Shown here piece after piece: positions 44,960 through 58,300 of a DNA stretch of 64,000 nucleotides. Under the pieces are notes generated by a model, which was not told the origin of the DNA, did no database searches, and saw only the letters and a program-made list of their open reading frames with translations. Source of the DNA: Siphonodentalium dalli (taxonomy: Eukaryota > Mollusca > Scaphopoda > Gadilida > Siphonodentaliidae); NCBI GenBank assembly GCA_032622095.1, contig CP136068.1, positions 149,493,365-149,557,364 on the forward strand, given 5' to 3'. Positions within the stretch are counted from its first letter, which is position 1. Each line of letters opens with the position of its first letter. The translations under genes and the position numbers were made by a program.

Positions 44960-46860
44960 GTTATATCGCCACGGAATTCACAGCATCGTCTCAAATCAAA
45001 CGAATATGGACGAAACAACACTTAAAATTACGGACAGTTATTTTCTATACTGTTAAATGTACTGTCGAATAAATTCTAAAGCCCCAAAATTATTGTGAAC
45101 GCAAACCTTTTTATTATTCAATGCCGTGTCGTTTGAATTATTTCAGCCCGCGGGTATACAGCGCGTTTAGTTATCGTTTCACAATTATCAAGGCTATGTA
45201 ACCTTGAAATAGTTGTGTTCGTGTATTTGAAATTCAGAAGCCAGGTTTCAGTCATAGCAAACTTGTTTTATATCTACTAGGTTATGCCTATTTTCACACC
45301 GATTTATGACATTTTCATCTCATAGAAATAAATTATGGCCCGATTTGCAGAAACAACAGACTGTTGCAACATGGACATGTGTCACATGACCACGATTTAG
45401 AAAATGCCTGTTTTCACTCACATTACATTTGAGCAGAGTTTTTTATCAACTTTTATACATATGATACTATAAAACATCCTGATAAATTGATATAAACGAT
45501 CAATAATCCATCGTAATTGGCCATTAGAATTCCCGAAATATATTGAAATTCACTATGTAGGGGGTGTCCGATAATTTGGGCAGATCATAAGGATTTGGTA
45601 TGCACCATACTATCCACATACATACAAATGACATCGATAAATATTTAATGCTGCTGTATTTTGCTGGTATAGTACAAGCCCGGTGCATATGCAAAACGGT
45701 CCAAATGGTTTTAATTGTATAGCAATGTCTGGGTTTGTGTACTCCATACATGTGTATGTCATGCTCGGCCAAATTGCAGATACATTTTAAGCCGAAATCA
45801 CATTTAAAGCACTTCAGCAGTTTGCTTCATGTGTTACCGACATCAACAAAATGAATGTTCAGTTGAACATGTGACAATGACGTTTCTTCACAGTGCAGAA
45901 TGTTATATAGTTCGTTATTATTAACCATCTCTGCTGAATACTCAATCGTGTTCTGCCATTGGAACATTTTGACAGCCAATTGTGGCATCTATTTCTGGTC
46001 CTGGATTGCTTTTGTTGGGTGTATATCCAGCCCGTTATCTCAAATTACACATAGAGTCGAGCGTAACTTCGCCATGTATGTGCACAAATGTTCATATGTT
46101 GGTCGCAATGAGCGGTATTCAGAACCATGATGGTTGCCTTCTTGAATTAAAAGGGTTACACAAAAGCTGATTTGTTGGTATGTTCTTCCGCGGATATATG
46201 CACATGTTTTGACTAAAAAATCGCCTTGTTAGGAATTTCTCCTGGATTGAGCTTGCAATTTGACTTCAAGTACCATACTGCAACCAATCAAGATAACAGA
46301 AATCAGCCTGGAAACTTGTAGACAATTAAAGCACTAACCAGGGAAACACATTTACATAACCTGGTCACATAACATGACATAATACTCATCTCAGTAAAAA
46401 TAGTGTGTATATACACCCCCGGGGGTCTCGATTGTGTAAGACCTCATTAACAGGGACTTGGCGACGGGTGTGTTTGGGGAAGATAACTTGGCCACAATTT
46501 TCAACAGTTGGAAAGTTCATGCCGAACACAACAATAGTTGGGAAATAAATTAAAGCATACAAATGCATAGAAACACCAACTGTCGATAGAATGTTAAACT
46601 TCAGGATATGATAGATTGATATTCGTGTAAATTGCATTATTGCATATCGCCGACAATCACAAGGCATTTTACAAGAGGGGCGTGATGACAGGTTGTGCAT
46701 TTTGGTGGGGTGACGCAACTTTGGCCAAAATCAACAGTTGGAAAGTGCATGCTTAGCACAACATTAGTTGGAAATTTGAAAACAAAAGTAGATTGCATGC
46801 TTTGATAGGGTGAATTAGCAACAACTATTCAATGTGAAATGTGTTGTTTTGGGCCTACTT
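44960..46860. other. Distal duplicate of the gene A upstream flank
   Basis: About 45785-46390 matches 42120-42680. Frames at 45524-46718 have no domain. No further exon seen. Confidence 0.5.
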
Positions 46861-47021
46861 TCAGTCAAATAATTAAACTGAAATGGGAATAAGTTGGGAA
46901 ATTACAATCATATAAGGTGTTGTTATGTTGTAAATATATGTATTTGTATACTACTCGAACATATCCTACTGCAAATAGGTTCATGTTGGTTAAATATTCA
47001 CATATGTTCATATTGACTTAT

Positions 47022-47226
47022 TTGATCCTGAAACAAGCCCACAATGGACTTATACCGTTATTCCGTTTTATGGCCACAGTGCAAATATATTATAAAGAAC
47101 GTACATCTGTAAGTCGATTTACGTTCATATAGAGCGTAATTCAGATTCAAATAAAGCCGATATGGGCGTATTGGCGTTTTGAAATAAGTTCAATATGAGC
47201 TTATTTTCAGGAGAACAGGCTGAATA
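47022..47226. repeat. Dispersed repeat, copy 2 of 3
   Basis: Matches 9692-10016 and 54445-54723 (TATTCCGTTTTATGGC, AAAGAACGTACATCTG, GAGAACAGGCTGAAT). Confidence 0.6.
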
Positions 47227-47539
47227 CTCACATTTTGATGAGGATCAATACTATTACAAGTCATATTATAACTAACTTAAGGGAAGGTAATTAAATTATT
47301 GTTCCATGCGTATTACTGACACACTAGTTCATCCACATCGTTAGTACAAGTTTCCTTCTACCTGAACCGGCTTGTGATGTCGGTTGTAATAGGTGCAGTA
47401 GAAATCGATATATCAAGCTAAGTTTAATCCGAAAGCAGATTGGACTTAGTAATGCGCAACCGTAGCGTTTTCTCATAATATAGGGAGCTATCGTGATTAA
47501 CGAGATTTATGTAAGAAAGCAATGCAGCTGGAGTGTGTT

Positions 47540-47630
47540 TTATTGAATGGTATAACGCTAGTGTAGTCTGAGTGTGTGTTATTGAAGGGTATAACGCTAA
47601 TATAGTTTGAGTGCGTGTTATTTAAGGTTC
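47540..47630. repeat. Short tandem repeat of about 41 bp
   Basis: GAGTGTGTTTTATTGAATGG / TATAACGCTAGTGTAGTCT repeats about two and a half times. Confidence 0.7.
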
Positions 47631-47639
47631 TAACGATGT

Positions 47640-48475
47640 GGCCATTGGGCACTTTGTGTGAACAACACTGCTCCAGCAGCCACAGTCACATACCCATTAA
47701 AGAAATACAATTCATGTCCTACATTTATATGCATATTAATTTCTGTAAAATCAGCAGGTTTTATTTTCTGAAATATGACTGCAGTTTGGATATAATAATC
47801 TATAATACAGCACTGTACTTTAGCCCAATATTCTATCCATGAAGTGTCGATCGGTTATTCTATGACCAGCTATTCTGTCTACAGCATTTAGTCATTTGGG
47901 TAAACGCGACGTGTTGCTGGTTCGTGTTATGGTGTTTTATTGTGATATAAACTCCATCGCTCGGTTTGCAGGTTGACCAATCACCGAACATGATTTAGTG
48001 CAACTAACAAGTGGTATATAAATATCTGAAAGTGACATACATGTACAATAACTTCTCGTGCTCATCCATAATGTTTATATCGCGCTCACGTGGTGGCACA
48101 GTAATACGTGTCGGTCATGTGTGCTATACCACTTCAGAAACTGTATATTGGCCTGTATGTATGCATTAACAGTTGCATTCAGGTGTTACCAAGAACAAAC
48201 TTAGTCTCTCAAATGAAAGCGTCGTGTGTTTACTTTAAGTTATGAAGATAGAGTCTCTCATCTGTGCATATTTGTCTTTAAATATAATCCAGTGATGGAT
48301 CAGCTGTAAACGTATACACCATACCACGGAGCTTAACACTTTTACACTAAATAGATTCTCCCACCCAGTAATAAACGTATGCAGTGGAATTGTATGTTAT
48401 TCATTTGGTGGGGTGTTCGAGATAAATTAGTCAGACGAAAAGATAAGACAGGTGCTGAAAGATTCATATTCATCG
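47640..48475. other. Intergenic
   Basis: No gene or recognisable element seen between the upstream flank of gene A and the hairpin repeats. Confidence 0.4.
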
Positions 48476-48552
48476 GTGAGAACTGTTCAGATAATAGGTT
48501 CAGCAAACAACATATCGCTTGTTGAACTTATTATCCGAACATTTACTATGGG
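48476..48552. repeat. Dispersed hairpin, copy 3
   Basis: GTTCAGATAATAGGTTCAGC is answered by the inverted TTGAACTTATTATCCGAAC, same family as 19705 and 39806. Confidence 0.7.
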
Positions 48553-48569
48553 AAGTAATCGTCAGTGAG

Positions 48570-48836
48570 TATTTAGTGAAGAAAGTGTTAATAGAGAATC
48601 CTTAACTATCCAGGCAGACAGCACCATGAGGATAATATATTTCACGAAAGCGGAAATCGAAGATCGTGCGCCGACTGAAACGAGTTGGGATTTTGACGCT
48701 TGTGAGAACTTAGTGAAGAAAGTGTTAATAGAGAATCCTTAACTATCCAGGCAGACAGCACCATGAGGATAATATATTTCACGAGATCGGAAATAGGAAG
48801 ATCGTCCGCCGACAGCAACGAGTTCGATACAAGATT
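48570..48836. repeat. Two 138-bp direct repeats
   Basis: TTAGTGAAGAAAGTGTTAAT starts at 48572 and again at 48710, and more than 75 bp is identical in both. A recent tandem duplication. Confidence 0.88.
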
Positions 48837-48839
48837 TGT

Positions 48840-50190
48840 GATTATGACGCATTTGTGAAAGGGACCAATAAAGGGTGAGTAGGGGGGTAATTGTTTATTT
48901 TCAGTCGATTGTTAAAACATACAGACATATGTCTGTGGACTTTGAATCCTCATGAAGTCTTTCTCGACTACAGTGAAAACAGATCAGTTAACAATGCATA
49001 AATAAATCATAACAGTACAATTATTAAATATGTATATATATACATATATTATATTTTACAAAATCACTAAAACAGAGTTAAGCACGTAAATGTAAAATAT
49101 ATAAAACTTCCACTCAGTTAAAATTACAATGTGATGCAATTAATGTAATGTTGCCAGTTTTATGTTGGAGAAAAATGGGGAGTGAGAATGTTAATTATTT
49201 TTACATTTGCCTAAATATAACTAGTTACATTCAGGCTGCGCCAGGAACAAATAGTCTCTCGAAAGAAGGCATAATGTCAGCTATATTAAAGATATAAATT
49301 TAGTTTCTCTGGTCCATGCAAACGTTTTTAAACATCTAAACAAATGCTATTGGTTGATCAGCTGTAAATATAATCGAGATTCCTTTATCTAATGAATCAC
49401 AGAAGGCGCTATACGCTGACAGTGTAAGGATATAGATGTCACGAGAGCGCAGATCGAGTGGAATGCGCCGTTTGCAACGAATTCGATAAATTATGTGCGA
49501 TACGATGCCAGTTTTGTTTTTGTATTTAATGCACACCCTTGTTCAATATTTAATTGGCCTCTATTGGTATTATAATAATCATAATCGTGATTAAAGTCTG
49601 TGAAATAATAGGTACATTTTAAGTTTAGGGCAAGGCGAGACAGAATACAGTCAGTAGGAGAATTCTGAAGCACTTTCTAAATTGATACCGATTCCAGAGG
49701 CGTCTTGGGGAGAGTCGTGATCAATTCATTGTTTTTACACGCACTCCTATATTGGCCCATGTATCATAATTAAACATAGACAGAAGCATCCACATGTTAT
49801 ACGTTGAAAACAAATACAAAAACAAACAAAAATATCAGGAAAATGCCAACCGTTGCAATGGCAAACATTTTTCTGAAACGCTGTTTTCTCTGCAATATAG
49901 CCATTTTATGTTGCATGTAAAATGTGTCAATATGTATATATTCTGCATGCAACAAGCTATGTACCAATATAGCTTTTACATATGGGTCGATTCAAAAAGG
50001 CAGATAAAATAGCCGAAATTTGAGCGAAAATTCTCCTTATATATTATGTTTCACAATTTTGTGAAATTTGTGTATATTTCGTTTATTTCAAGCATATGAT
50101 TTAGCTACATACTTTGAGGCCACTGTGATAAATCTGCCACTTTATAGCAATCCAGAATATGATTTTAAGCCAGGAAATGTTGAGACAGCG
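48840..50190. other. Intergenic
   Basis: No gene or recognisable element seen. Confidence 0.4.
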
Positions 50191-50194
50191 TTCA

Positions 50195-50275
50195 TATAGT
50201 TCCCTTGGGAATTTTTCAGATAATAAGTTCGCCGAACGGCAAAGACCGTCTGTTGAACTTCTTATATGAACATGT
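50195..50275. repeat. Dispersed hairpin, copy 4
   Basis: AGTTCCCTTGGGAATTTTTC, AGATAATAAGTTCG and the inverted GAACTTCTTATATGAACATG, same family as 19705-19770. Confidence 0.7.
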
Positions 50276-50279
50276 CCCA

Positions 50280-52460
50280 CAAACGAACATGAATCCTTGT
50301 TAACTGGTATAATTTTTCCAGCCATCAGTTATGTCAATATGTTTCGTCGTTCGGCCGTTTGAGTAACCAGTTGGTGTTGCTCATTTTACATGTGAGTACT
50401 AGTAGCCTCTGTGACACTTGATATTTGTTTAACTTGTAGATATTACATTGTGTTATATAGCCCGATATATATGTACACTGGCTCCTTAATAAAGTAATCA
50501 GATCTTAACTTGGGGAAAGTCCAATATAAAAATAGATTGAAAGCTATATGTAATATGATCCATATGCTAGCGTAATTAACGAACCAAAGCAAAATCACTC
50601 ATATGAGGGTAGCTGTGTCTTCTTTTTTTTTCGATTTTTTTTATCAAAATCAGTTTATAGATTCTCTGGTATTCCCTCCAAATAAGATTCACATAAGGCT
50701 ATATTTCCTGGGTTCGTCGAATGAATGGACCCCAATCGTAATTTTGAGTATAAATGAGGCAAATCAATCGTACTTCCGGGCAGTCTTGATCGACAGCTAG
50801 TTATAATCTACTAGTACAAACATCAAAGTGAAAATAGTTATACCTTGTCGAGAGGGGAACGGGAGCATCTTTAATGTATTTAACCAATTTATTTCTTTTC
50901 TTGACACTGGGTGAGCATTGCTGCGGAGATACTCTACCGTGTCCATTTCAAAGCTGTTCATTTCATTCAAATGTTTCACCGTGTCGATTTCAACGAAAAT
51001 CGACGAGCAACGTTATTGTGTAACTTTCCCCATTGACCGAGTTCGCCTGAATGTATCTTCTGCTTTGTTCATAATTATGTGTTTCTTTTCTATTCCAGAA
51101 AATAGTATATTTATGGGTTATCACATGCATGTATGTACTATATAGTCTTATGATAACAATTAATTCTTTATCAAATATATGTTATTTCGTTTCGCACAGT
51201 ACCGCACCGCCCATCTTCGCACAGTAGAACGGTGAATTCGTGATGACATTCTTATTATATTTAACATCAGGAATTTCGATCACTTTTCACTCGCCCCGAT
51301 GTGTGTAGCTCCATGAAGAGTTCAGTCCCCTATAACGCATGACTTACCGCTGCCCGCACCTACACGAAATGTGAAGACATGTCACATTTATTTACTTAAG
51401 ACTTGTGTAGGTTACAGTTCATTCTGCATTATTCTGAGAAACAGAACTGTTCATATTAATTTTAAAATGGTATAGATCAAGCCAGAATGAATTGTAACTG
51501 ACAAAACACGTCAATAAAATATTAGATTTAATTTAGAAAATACACGTGCCGGCAGCGTTCAGATATCGCTTAGCGAGGGGACTGAACTATGTTTTGTAGC
51601 TTGGTGTGTAGACTGTAGTTACTATAGTTTCGTTATTTATTGTGTCTTATTTCCTCAATAAAAAGTAAACTAACGCTACGAATGAATTTACATTGTAATT
51701 CAATGTTCGTAATTCTCATTTGCAATACCAGTAATCGAAAGACACAGTAACAAGATTTGCCGATTACGACATTAATGCTTTAAGCCCACCGATCTACTGT
51801 GCGATAAAAGCGCTCGCGAAATTCAAAACAGCTGCGTCGTATTAGATAATAATTGGTGACGTCACAAAATCAGATATAGTTTATATACGATCCAAAGGGT
51901 CCGGCTTTGGTTCATTATTACGAACGTCGTAATTTTAATTGCTAGAGGTCAGGTAGTGTATATTGATTAAACACTCGTTACAAGTACCAGTATAAAATCG
52001 AACAAGTTTAATAACGTCCTAAGTTTTAAATTATAATGAACTAAATATACTAACAATTCAACAGAACATTTCGAGAAAAACGATCATTCTCAATTTTGAA
52101 GTTGATAAATGTCACATGCTGGTTAGACGCTCTTTGTTATAATACAACAATACACATAGCTAGATCATAGGTGTGCGATGATAGCTTGTTACACAACTGC
52201 CAATGCAAAATGAACAACTACAGCTGAGAACTGAACCGGTCGTATCATGCAGTGATTAATAATAATCAGCGTTACTTGTGCAGATCTAATTATTCAGATG
52301 TATGGTCCTGGGACAAACAGAAAGACAGCATGACAAAAACGATAAAAAATACACATATTGACAACGCTCTTTATTCTATACCGCGTTTGGGCTATGACTG
52401 CTCTGTATCAGGTGATCATTTAATATTTTGCTAAACGTATCAAAAACTTCCGCATTTGAA
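50280..52460. other. Intergenic
   Basis: No gene or recognisable element seen. Short frames of 60-75 codons have no domain. Confidence 0.4.
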
Positions 52461-52466
52461 AACCAA

Positions 52467-52555
52467 TACCTTATGCTTATTTAAATTCGCGCAGTACTAT
52501 TTTTCGCGCACCGTCGGTATCCGAATTTAAAACTGCGCGAAAAATAGTACCACAT
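52467..52555. repeat. Repeat with TTCGCGC motifs, copy 1
   Basis: ATACCTTATGCTTATTTAAA, TTCGCGCAGTACTATTTTTC and the inverted GCGCGAAAAATAGTAC. The reverse complement of the second copy at 53405-53495. Confidence 0.75.
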
Positions 52556-52723
52556 AACAGGGAAAACAAGAGGGTTATGTTGATGAGTTACATACATTAC
52601 GAAACGTTGGAAAATGAATAGGTAATTCAACCTGTACATGTAGGCCTATATTTATATACAAAATTAAAAACCTGTACTCAATGACAAGCGACGTACACAT
52701 CATGGTAACTTCGACGGTGTTGA

Positions 52724-52989
52724 TTGATTGATTGATTGGGGTTTATTGTCGCTTTAGCAACTAAGGCCATATCACGACATTGCCAGTTTTAGTGGTGGAG
52801 GAAATCCGCACACTTGCGACTAATCTAACAGTCATTTCAATGGCTGATAAACTCGTCAACTCCGCCAGATAACGATTTCGAGTTACAAAGTCCACGATGG
52901 AAACATATGGATTTGAACCCTTATCGCCAGCGCTGGAGGGCGAACCGGCTTGAAGTTGTACCCCTGACCGATTGAGCCACCGAGGCCCC
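52724..52989 (-). mobile_element. tRNA-derived SINE with 13-bp target duplication
   Basis: On the minus strand it starts GGGGCCTCGGTGGCTCAATC, a tRNA-like head with A box (TGGCTCAATCGG) and B box (GGTTCAAATCC, rev-comp of 52912-52922), about 265 bp in all. It ends in GCTAAAGCGACAATAAACCC followed by (CAAT)n. TCGACGGTGTTGA lies directly on both sides (52711-52723 and 52990-53002), a perfect target duplication, so it inserted recently. RNA polymerase III transcription and LINE-aided insertion are known for such SINEs. The tail sequence is of a style I associate with mollusc SINEs. Confidence 0.92.
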
Positions 52990-53404
52990 TCGACGGTGTT
53001 GAAATTCTTGTAAGAATTACACATATTCTAGATTGCATGTGCATGAGTGCACGTCTCCCTATTCACCAACCTGCAGACCGTACCATCTGAGTTAATTATG
53101 TCATCACAACCAGCAGCAAAGTGTTAATTTTTCTGAAGTCAGTTGCCTTCGCCGTTGTGGTTTTCTGTTTTCGAGTTCATTTCGTTGATGTACAGTCTAA
53201 ATATATTAATATCAGAATAAATATATGCCGTTGGGCATATACACAACCATCATCGCAACAAAATGGATATGCTGTTATGGTATGCACGATGCAAATCCGC
53301 TGTGATCGTGTTTAATACCCATGTATCTTCAAAAACGACTAAGAACTGAAACTGTCATCATGTACATGTATAAGACTCTTACGAAATATGTTTGTCAGAT
53401 TTGA

Positions 53405-53495
53405 ATTCGCGCAAATAGGTGCGCGAATTAAAAGTGCGCGAATTCAAAACTCAGCGAAAAATAGTATTGCGCGAATTTAAATACGAGTAAGGTAT
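53405..53495. repeat. Repeat with TTCGCGC motifs, copy 2
   Basis: Four GCGCGAATT-type motifs within 70 bp and AGCGAAAAATAGTATTGCGC, inverted relative to 52467-52555. Confidence 0.75.
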
Positions 53496-53499
53496 ATGG

Positions 53500-54440
53500 C
53501 CATTAACACCTCTACTTATGGGCTCATGGGTCAGACCTAATTATTTTCTTTACTAGAAATGTACAGATGAGATGGTGTTTATATTGTGTCCACTCGGACA
53601 GGGCATCTCGTACAATATATACAATTAGCAACCAAGAAGACGTAATGAAAAGAAAGACAAGATAACAATCAAACGAGGAAAACAATAACATTCTAACATT
53701 CTGTTTGTACATGGACACGAGCATGCATATTTAATAGAGCTGATTTCGGGTTGATATCAAGATTGAGTCTTTCTGGGGAATTAGCATTTATTTACACAAT
53801 ACAAATATACGGACATTCCGGTATAGTTGGAATCCACCAAAACAATTGGACCTCCAGTTGTAATAGGTGAAACGTGACTGAATATTGGAATTCCAAAACA
53901 TAGAGTGCCATATCACAGTTTTACAAATTCTTATATACAAAGCATGAACAGGTGTGAATTCACGACGCGAGATTAGATTAACAGATTTGCATATAAAATA
54001 TCCGATCACTACAATGGCATTAACAGTTTGACAAATAAGTTATTATTAAAAGTAAAGCTTAGAATACGTGCGATGAATGGTAATTAATGAGCAAATGCTT
54101 GGGCAAGAATTAACAAGTTGCATAAGAATAGCCAGCTGATTAATACAAAGAAATGTTGTAATTTAGAGAAAGCCTAATCTAACAAAGAAACGAACCTAAC
54201 GCGAATACTATAGAAACGAACCACACATCTGATAGAGTCAAATCAATGTAAATAAACAATGAAATAATTGTCCAAAATTAGCACTCTGACACATATGTCA
54301 GAGACCACATCAATAAACAACCCGCGCCCTCTCGACCACACACGTACGCATACACAAACTAACACATTACGCAGACACACACAACCGTACTCACATACGC
54401 TAGGGTGTACTGCCACAACAGCACTCCATCGAGCTCATTC
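53500..54440. other. Intergenic
   Basis: No gene recognised. An ACACA-rich stretch lies near 54336-54392. Confidence 0.4.
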
Positions 54441-54444
54441 GCGT

Positions 54445-54723
54445 AGGGCGCGGGCCACAGTGAAAACACATTATAAAGAACGTACATCTGGTAAGTCGTG
54501 AGTTGGTTTATTCGTGCTATTTTCCAACCTGCTATCGTGAAAATAAGTACAATACGGGCTAATTCATATTGCAATAGTTCCAGATAGGGTTGCTTTAATA
54601 ACCAGCGTTTAGGCCCATATAGAGCGTATTTGAGTTTTCAAAGAATGCCAACATATGTTGATTTCGTGCAGTTATAAATTAAGCCCGTAATGTGCTTGTT
54701 TTCATTAGAAAAGGTTGATCTAT
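54445..54723. repeat. Dispersed repeat, copy 3 of 3
   Basis: GGCGCGGGCCACAGTGAAAA, AAAGAACGTACATCTGGTAA and AATAACCAGCGTTTAGGCCC match the copies at 9692 and 47022. Confidence 0.6.
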
Positions 54724-55321
54724 TAAAGATGCATAATCCGAATTGATGCTCGAAAATTACTATTTCCTTGGCTTCGTGGATAAAAATTTTGCTTCGAGTC
54801 AAGGAACCCACGCTTCAAAGCTCAGGCTGATCAGATATCGATGTTTGAAATCTATATTTTTCACCACCAATAATTTCAATTGGCCCAGTAAACAGTCGAC
54901 GAGAAGACGCCAAATTGCGGATGAAGACGGATAACTCTAAAACCAAGTAGCTTTATTGTGTCATATATTTGAGAAACCGGCAAAATTTCGTTGGACAAAA
55001 TGTTGACAAATAACAGGTATTGGGCAATGTTATACTATAGGTGCCTGTGGTTAGCATTATTTTTGGGCAATTACTTGATTCTGATAACTGAAGCGTATTT
55101 TAAAAAATGTTGCAGTTATTGGAATCTGATGATATGGGGACCATCGAATCGGATTGAGTACATTTAAATGAGATTTTGTTCACGCTCATTTGCAGCAATG
55201 AACACTCATACTGTGTCCGTGACTCCATAACTCTGATATATCTATAGTAATCATAAAGGTGTCATTCATGTCGATGGTTTCCCACGATGAACTTCCAAAT
55301 AGATCCATGCAGTTTGTGTTG

Positions 55322-55359
55322 CTATTTTTCCTTTTGATTGGAGTAAACATGATCGTCTC
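55322..55359 (-). CDS. Gene B terminal exon: VYSNQ
   Basis: Acceptor TTTTTTTTCAG, then GDDHVYSNQKEK and TAG in the incoming phase 1. The longer frame through the same bases (ETIMFTPIKRKNS...) is out of phase and is rejected. Confidence 0.85.
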
Positions 55360-58300
55360 CTGAAAAAAAAACACATTCATATCAACTGGTGATTGATGAT
55401 TGAACATAGTACACGCACCATATTGTATGTCATGAAATAAGACAATGAGCAACCAATGGATGCAAACGTCTAAAGAATCCATCACTGCTTATCACACCAG
55501 TATCATCAACAAGGTCGATGCTGATATGGAAAAAGTGTCAACATCTCTCTCAAGGTATAACAATTAACCAAAGGCTAAACGATATGAGGCAAACTGATGA
55601 TACTATATACATATTTGCCCAAATGTGATGATAATTACAATGAAACATTAGATAAATGTATACAATAACAATACTACAGGAATACAGAACATAATTATGT
55701 CAAGTAAATTGGTGCTTCTCGTGACTTACTAAAACGACTCTACACATAAACTGGCACAGCAAGGGGGCATTCGTGCCTCTATTTTAAATTAATTTAATTT
55801 AATGTCTAGTTGAATGTTGTATCATATACATTTATTTGCTAATGGCTATATGCAGGGGCAGTCACACCAACGTAACATAGTCTTGTATATATATATATTT
55901 ACTATAGGGTGGTGGGATCAGTCAAATTCGACCGGATCGGCATCGACCAATATTATACTAATGACGTGAACTGATATATGCGCGCGCATTCCATCAACCC
56001 ACTCATCTGCTAATTCGTGATGGGTAGCCTTAATTAATGAACGCGTGTCAGGCTATTTTCTGGCGTATCATTTATCGGTATATGTGATATTAATTAATCC
56101 AAGGGTCCAGAAAAGAAGGACGCATTAATCATGTTGATACCTTTAATTGTACCAAAAGTAGCCCATGACCGTCGTCAGAACATTAGAATAATTATATCAA
56201 TATGATGAGCAATGAAACTATATTCTGATATGTTGTACAAAACATAAAATCAATGCCAATTATTAGCAAGGGAACCCAAAGTGGTTCGGACCGATGTAAA
56301 TATAAGAAATGTTTTTATCATTACAATGTAGTTTCTAAAGTATAGTTACAACTGAGTTTCCAAAAGCAAGTAATTTCAGTACCAGTACTGCCACATTACC
56401 AATGCCTGATCGGTCTGATGTCGCAGAAAGGATACAACGCGTATACCGTTTTGAGGGCAATCAAGTTGCTAGTGGGTCCAGCTATATTTACATTGGATGA
56501 TAGTCGACCAGACATAAATCCACAAAAGAATCATCAGCTTAATGATGAAAAGAGCATAAACGATCAGAATTCTCACTATCTACCGATATTGGGAAACGAA
56601 ATGAAGACGCTCGTTATCAAGTACGATCATTCGAACGTTCGCAAATCATGACAAGAAATAAAACCTTATAAATATAGTAATAGACAGATCGATATACGGT
56701 CTCATTACGTTTTTATATATAACATATCAATGACAGTTTTATGCTGATTTGATGGGGCATCCTTCACATATCCCCATTCACTCAACTCTTCAATATGTCC
56801 GAGAACGGCCTACCTTGTGTCTGACCTGAGTAGGGTTCTGAATATTCCTGGTCCGGCTGCACGCCTGTTGTTTCGTTGATAACATTCGGTGTGATTTCAC
56901 TGCAGAAAAGGAAAACAAAATTTGGAGACAAATTCACAGAAACACTCTTAAGGCTCAGGGACCCAAATATTCACCATGACATTGAGTCAATTATTTATTC
57001 CACAGAACGTTGTTTTCTTCTTATAGAATATTGTGGTCAATTTTTATTTCTGCTAATTATGTTGGCAAATACACCCATTTAGCAGGTCATAGCTTTAATG
57101 TTATGAAATAATACGGAAGAGAATTTCGAGAACATTCGGTGGTCGTCGATAGATCCTGATTTTCAGGTAGTGGAACCGCTGGTTATCCTTTGAATGCTCC
57201 TTGATAATATAATACACATAATCCGTTAATAATACAATTGGCTGAAACATGCCGTATGGAGCCTTTAGTAGGCGTCGGAGGGGTTTGCGGCCACTGTGCG
57301 CACATTCTGATCTACAACCCCGATATAACATCGGTCGGGCTACCCGGACATTTTTATAATGCAACGTGTGTGGCTCGACGTGATCATATATATGGACTCT
57401 AACTATGCTGACATGACGTTTGCAGTGATCTTGAGGTTACCACACCTTACAATGAAGATTACAACTCATAGGTCTCACAATGTGTACGTTCATCACTCCC
57501 TCTATGGAGTTTGGTGGGAGTACTTTGAAAACAAATTCATTTGTGCAGCATACTAAAATTTTAAACAGGATTATTACAGTAAAAATGTTCCGGCTTTCGT
57601 TTCGTTTCTGTTTGGTTAATATAATTAGAATTTTTACACAACTGCTGAAAAATATGAACTAAAATACTGCCATTCTCCCAACATTACTCTATAACATGCT
57701 GCTATTCTCTCACAATTTTGCTTGGTATTATTCATAGTTATTAGGGCATAAAGTGAACATAAAGACACCATATTTCAACCATTGTTTCATTGTTTCCTCG
57801 ATCTATAGGGACTACTGATCCATTTCAATTTTGTAGACTCACTTCACACTCTAGAACGGCTCTTCGTCTTATTTTTGTGGCAAGGCGCCCTGAAAATCTG
57901 ATCTAGGCTGGTCCGTGTCATGATTTGTCCAGTGGTTACAGTGACATGGTATAACTTCCAGTAATGGCATGGCGGTGTCATGTTCATGAGATCACACTAC
58001 ATGAATATGTTGACAAGTTGTCACATACAATGCTTATGGACTGACGTTAAACATGCACGTATTTATAGACAACATTATCCATTTGTTCAATTTCAAGAAT
58101 GCCAATAATAATATATAAACATATGTTTAACTATAATGTTTATGGTTCAAATATCGCTGATTAGTCTCCAAATAGATACATTTAATTGACTATGGTTTGC
58201 CATATCAACGTGTCATATCGTATTTGAGTTCAGGGTATTCGGAGATAACATGCCTCACCCATGTGCATTACTGCATTAGGGGGACATCCGGGAATGTGGC

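Noticed and set aside
46386-46718. 110-codon minus frame
   Set aside because: Overlaps a segment repeated near 42.8 and 43.1 kb where the frame is not kept.
52905-52989. True tRNA gene
   Set aside because: A and B boxes are present but the sequence continues into a SINE body and tail with a target duplication; no proper cloverleaf 3' half.
55186-55485. 99-codon minus frame through the gene B terminal exon
   Set aside because: It is out of phase with the preceding exon and not conserved in gene A; the short frame ending VYSNQKEK fits both copies.
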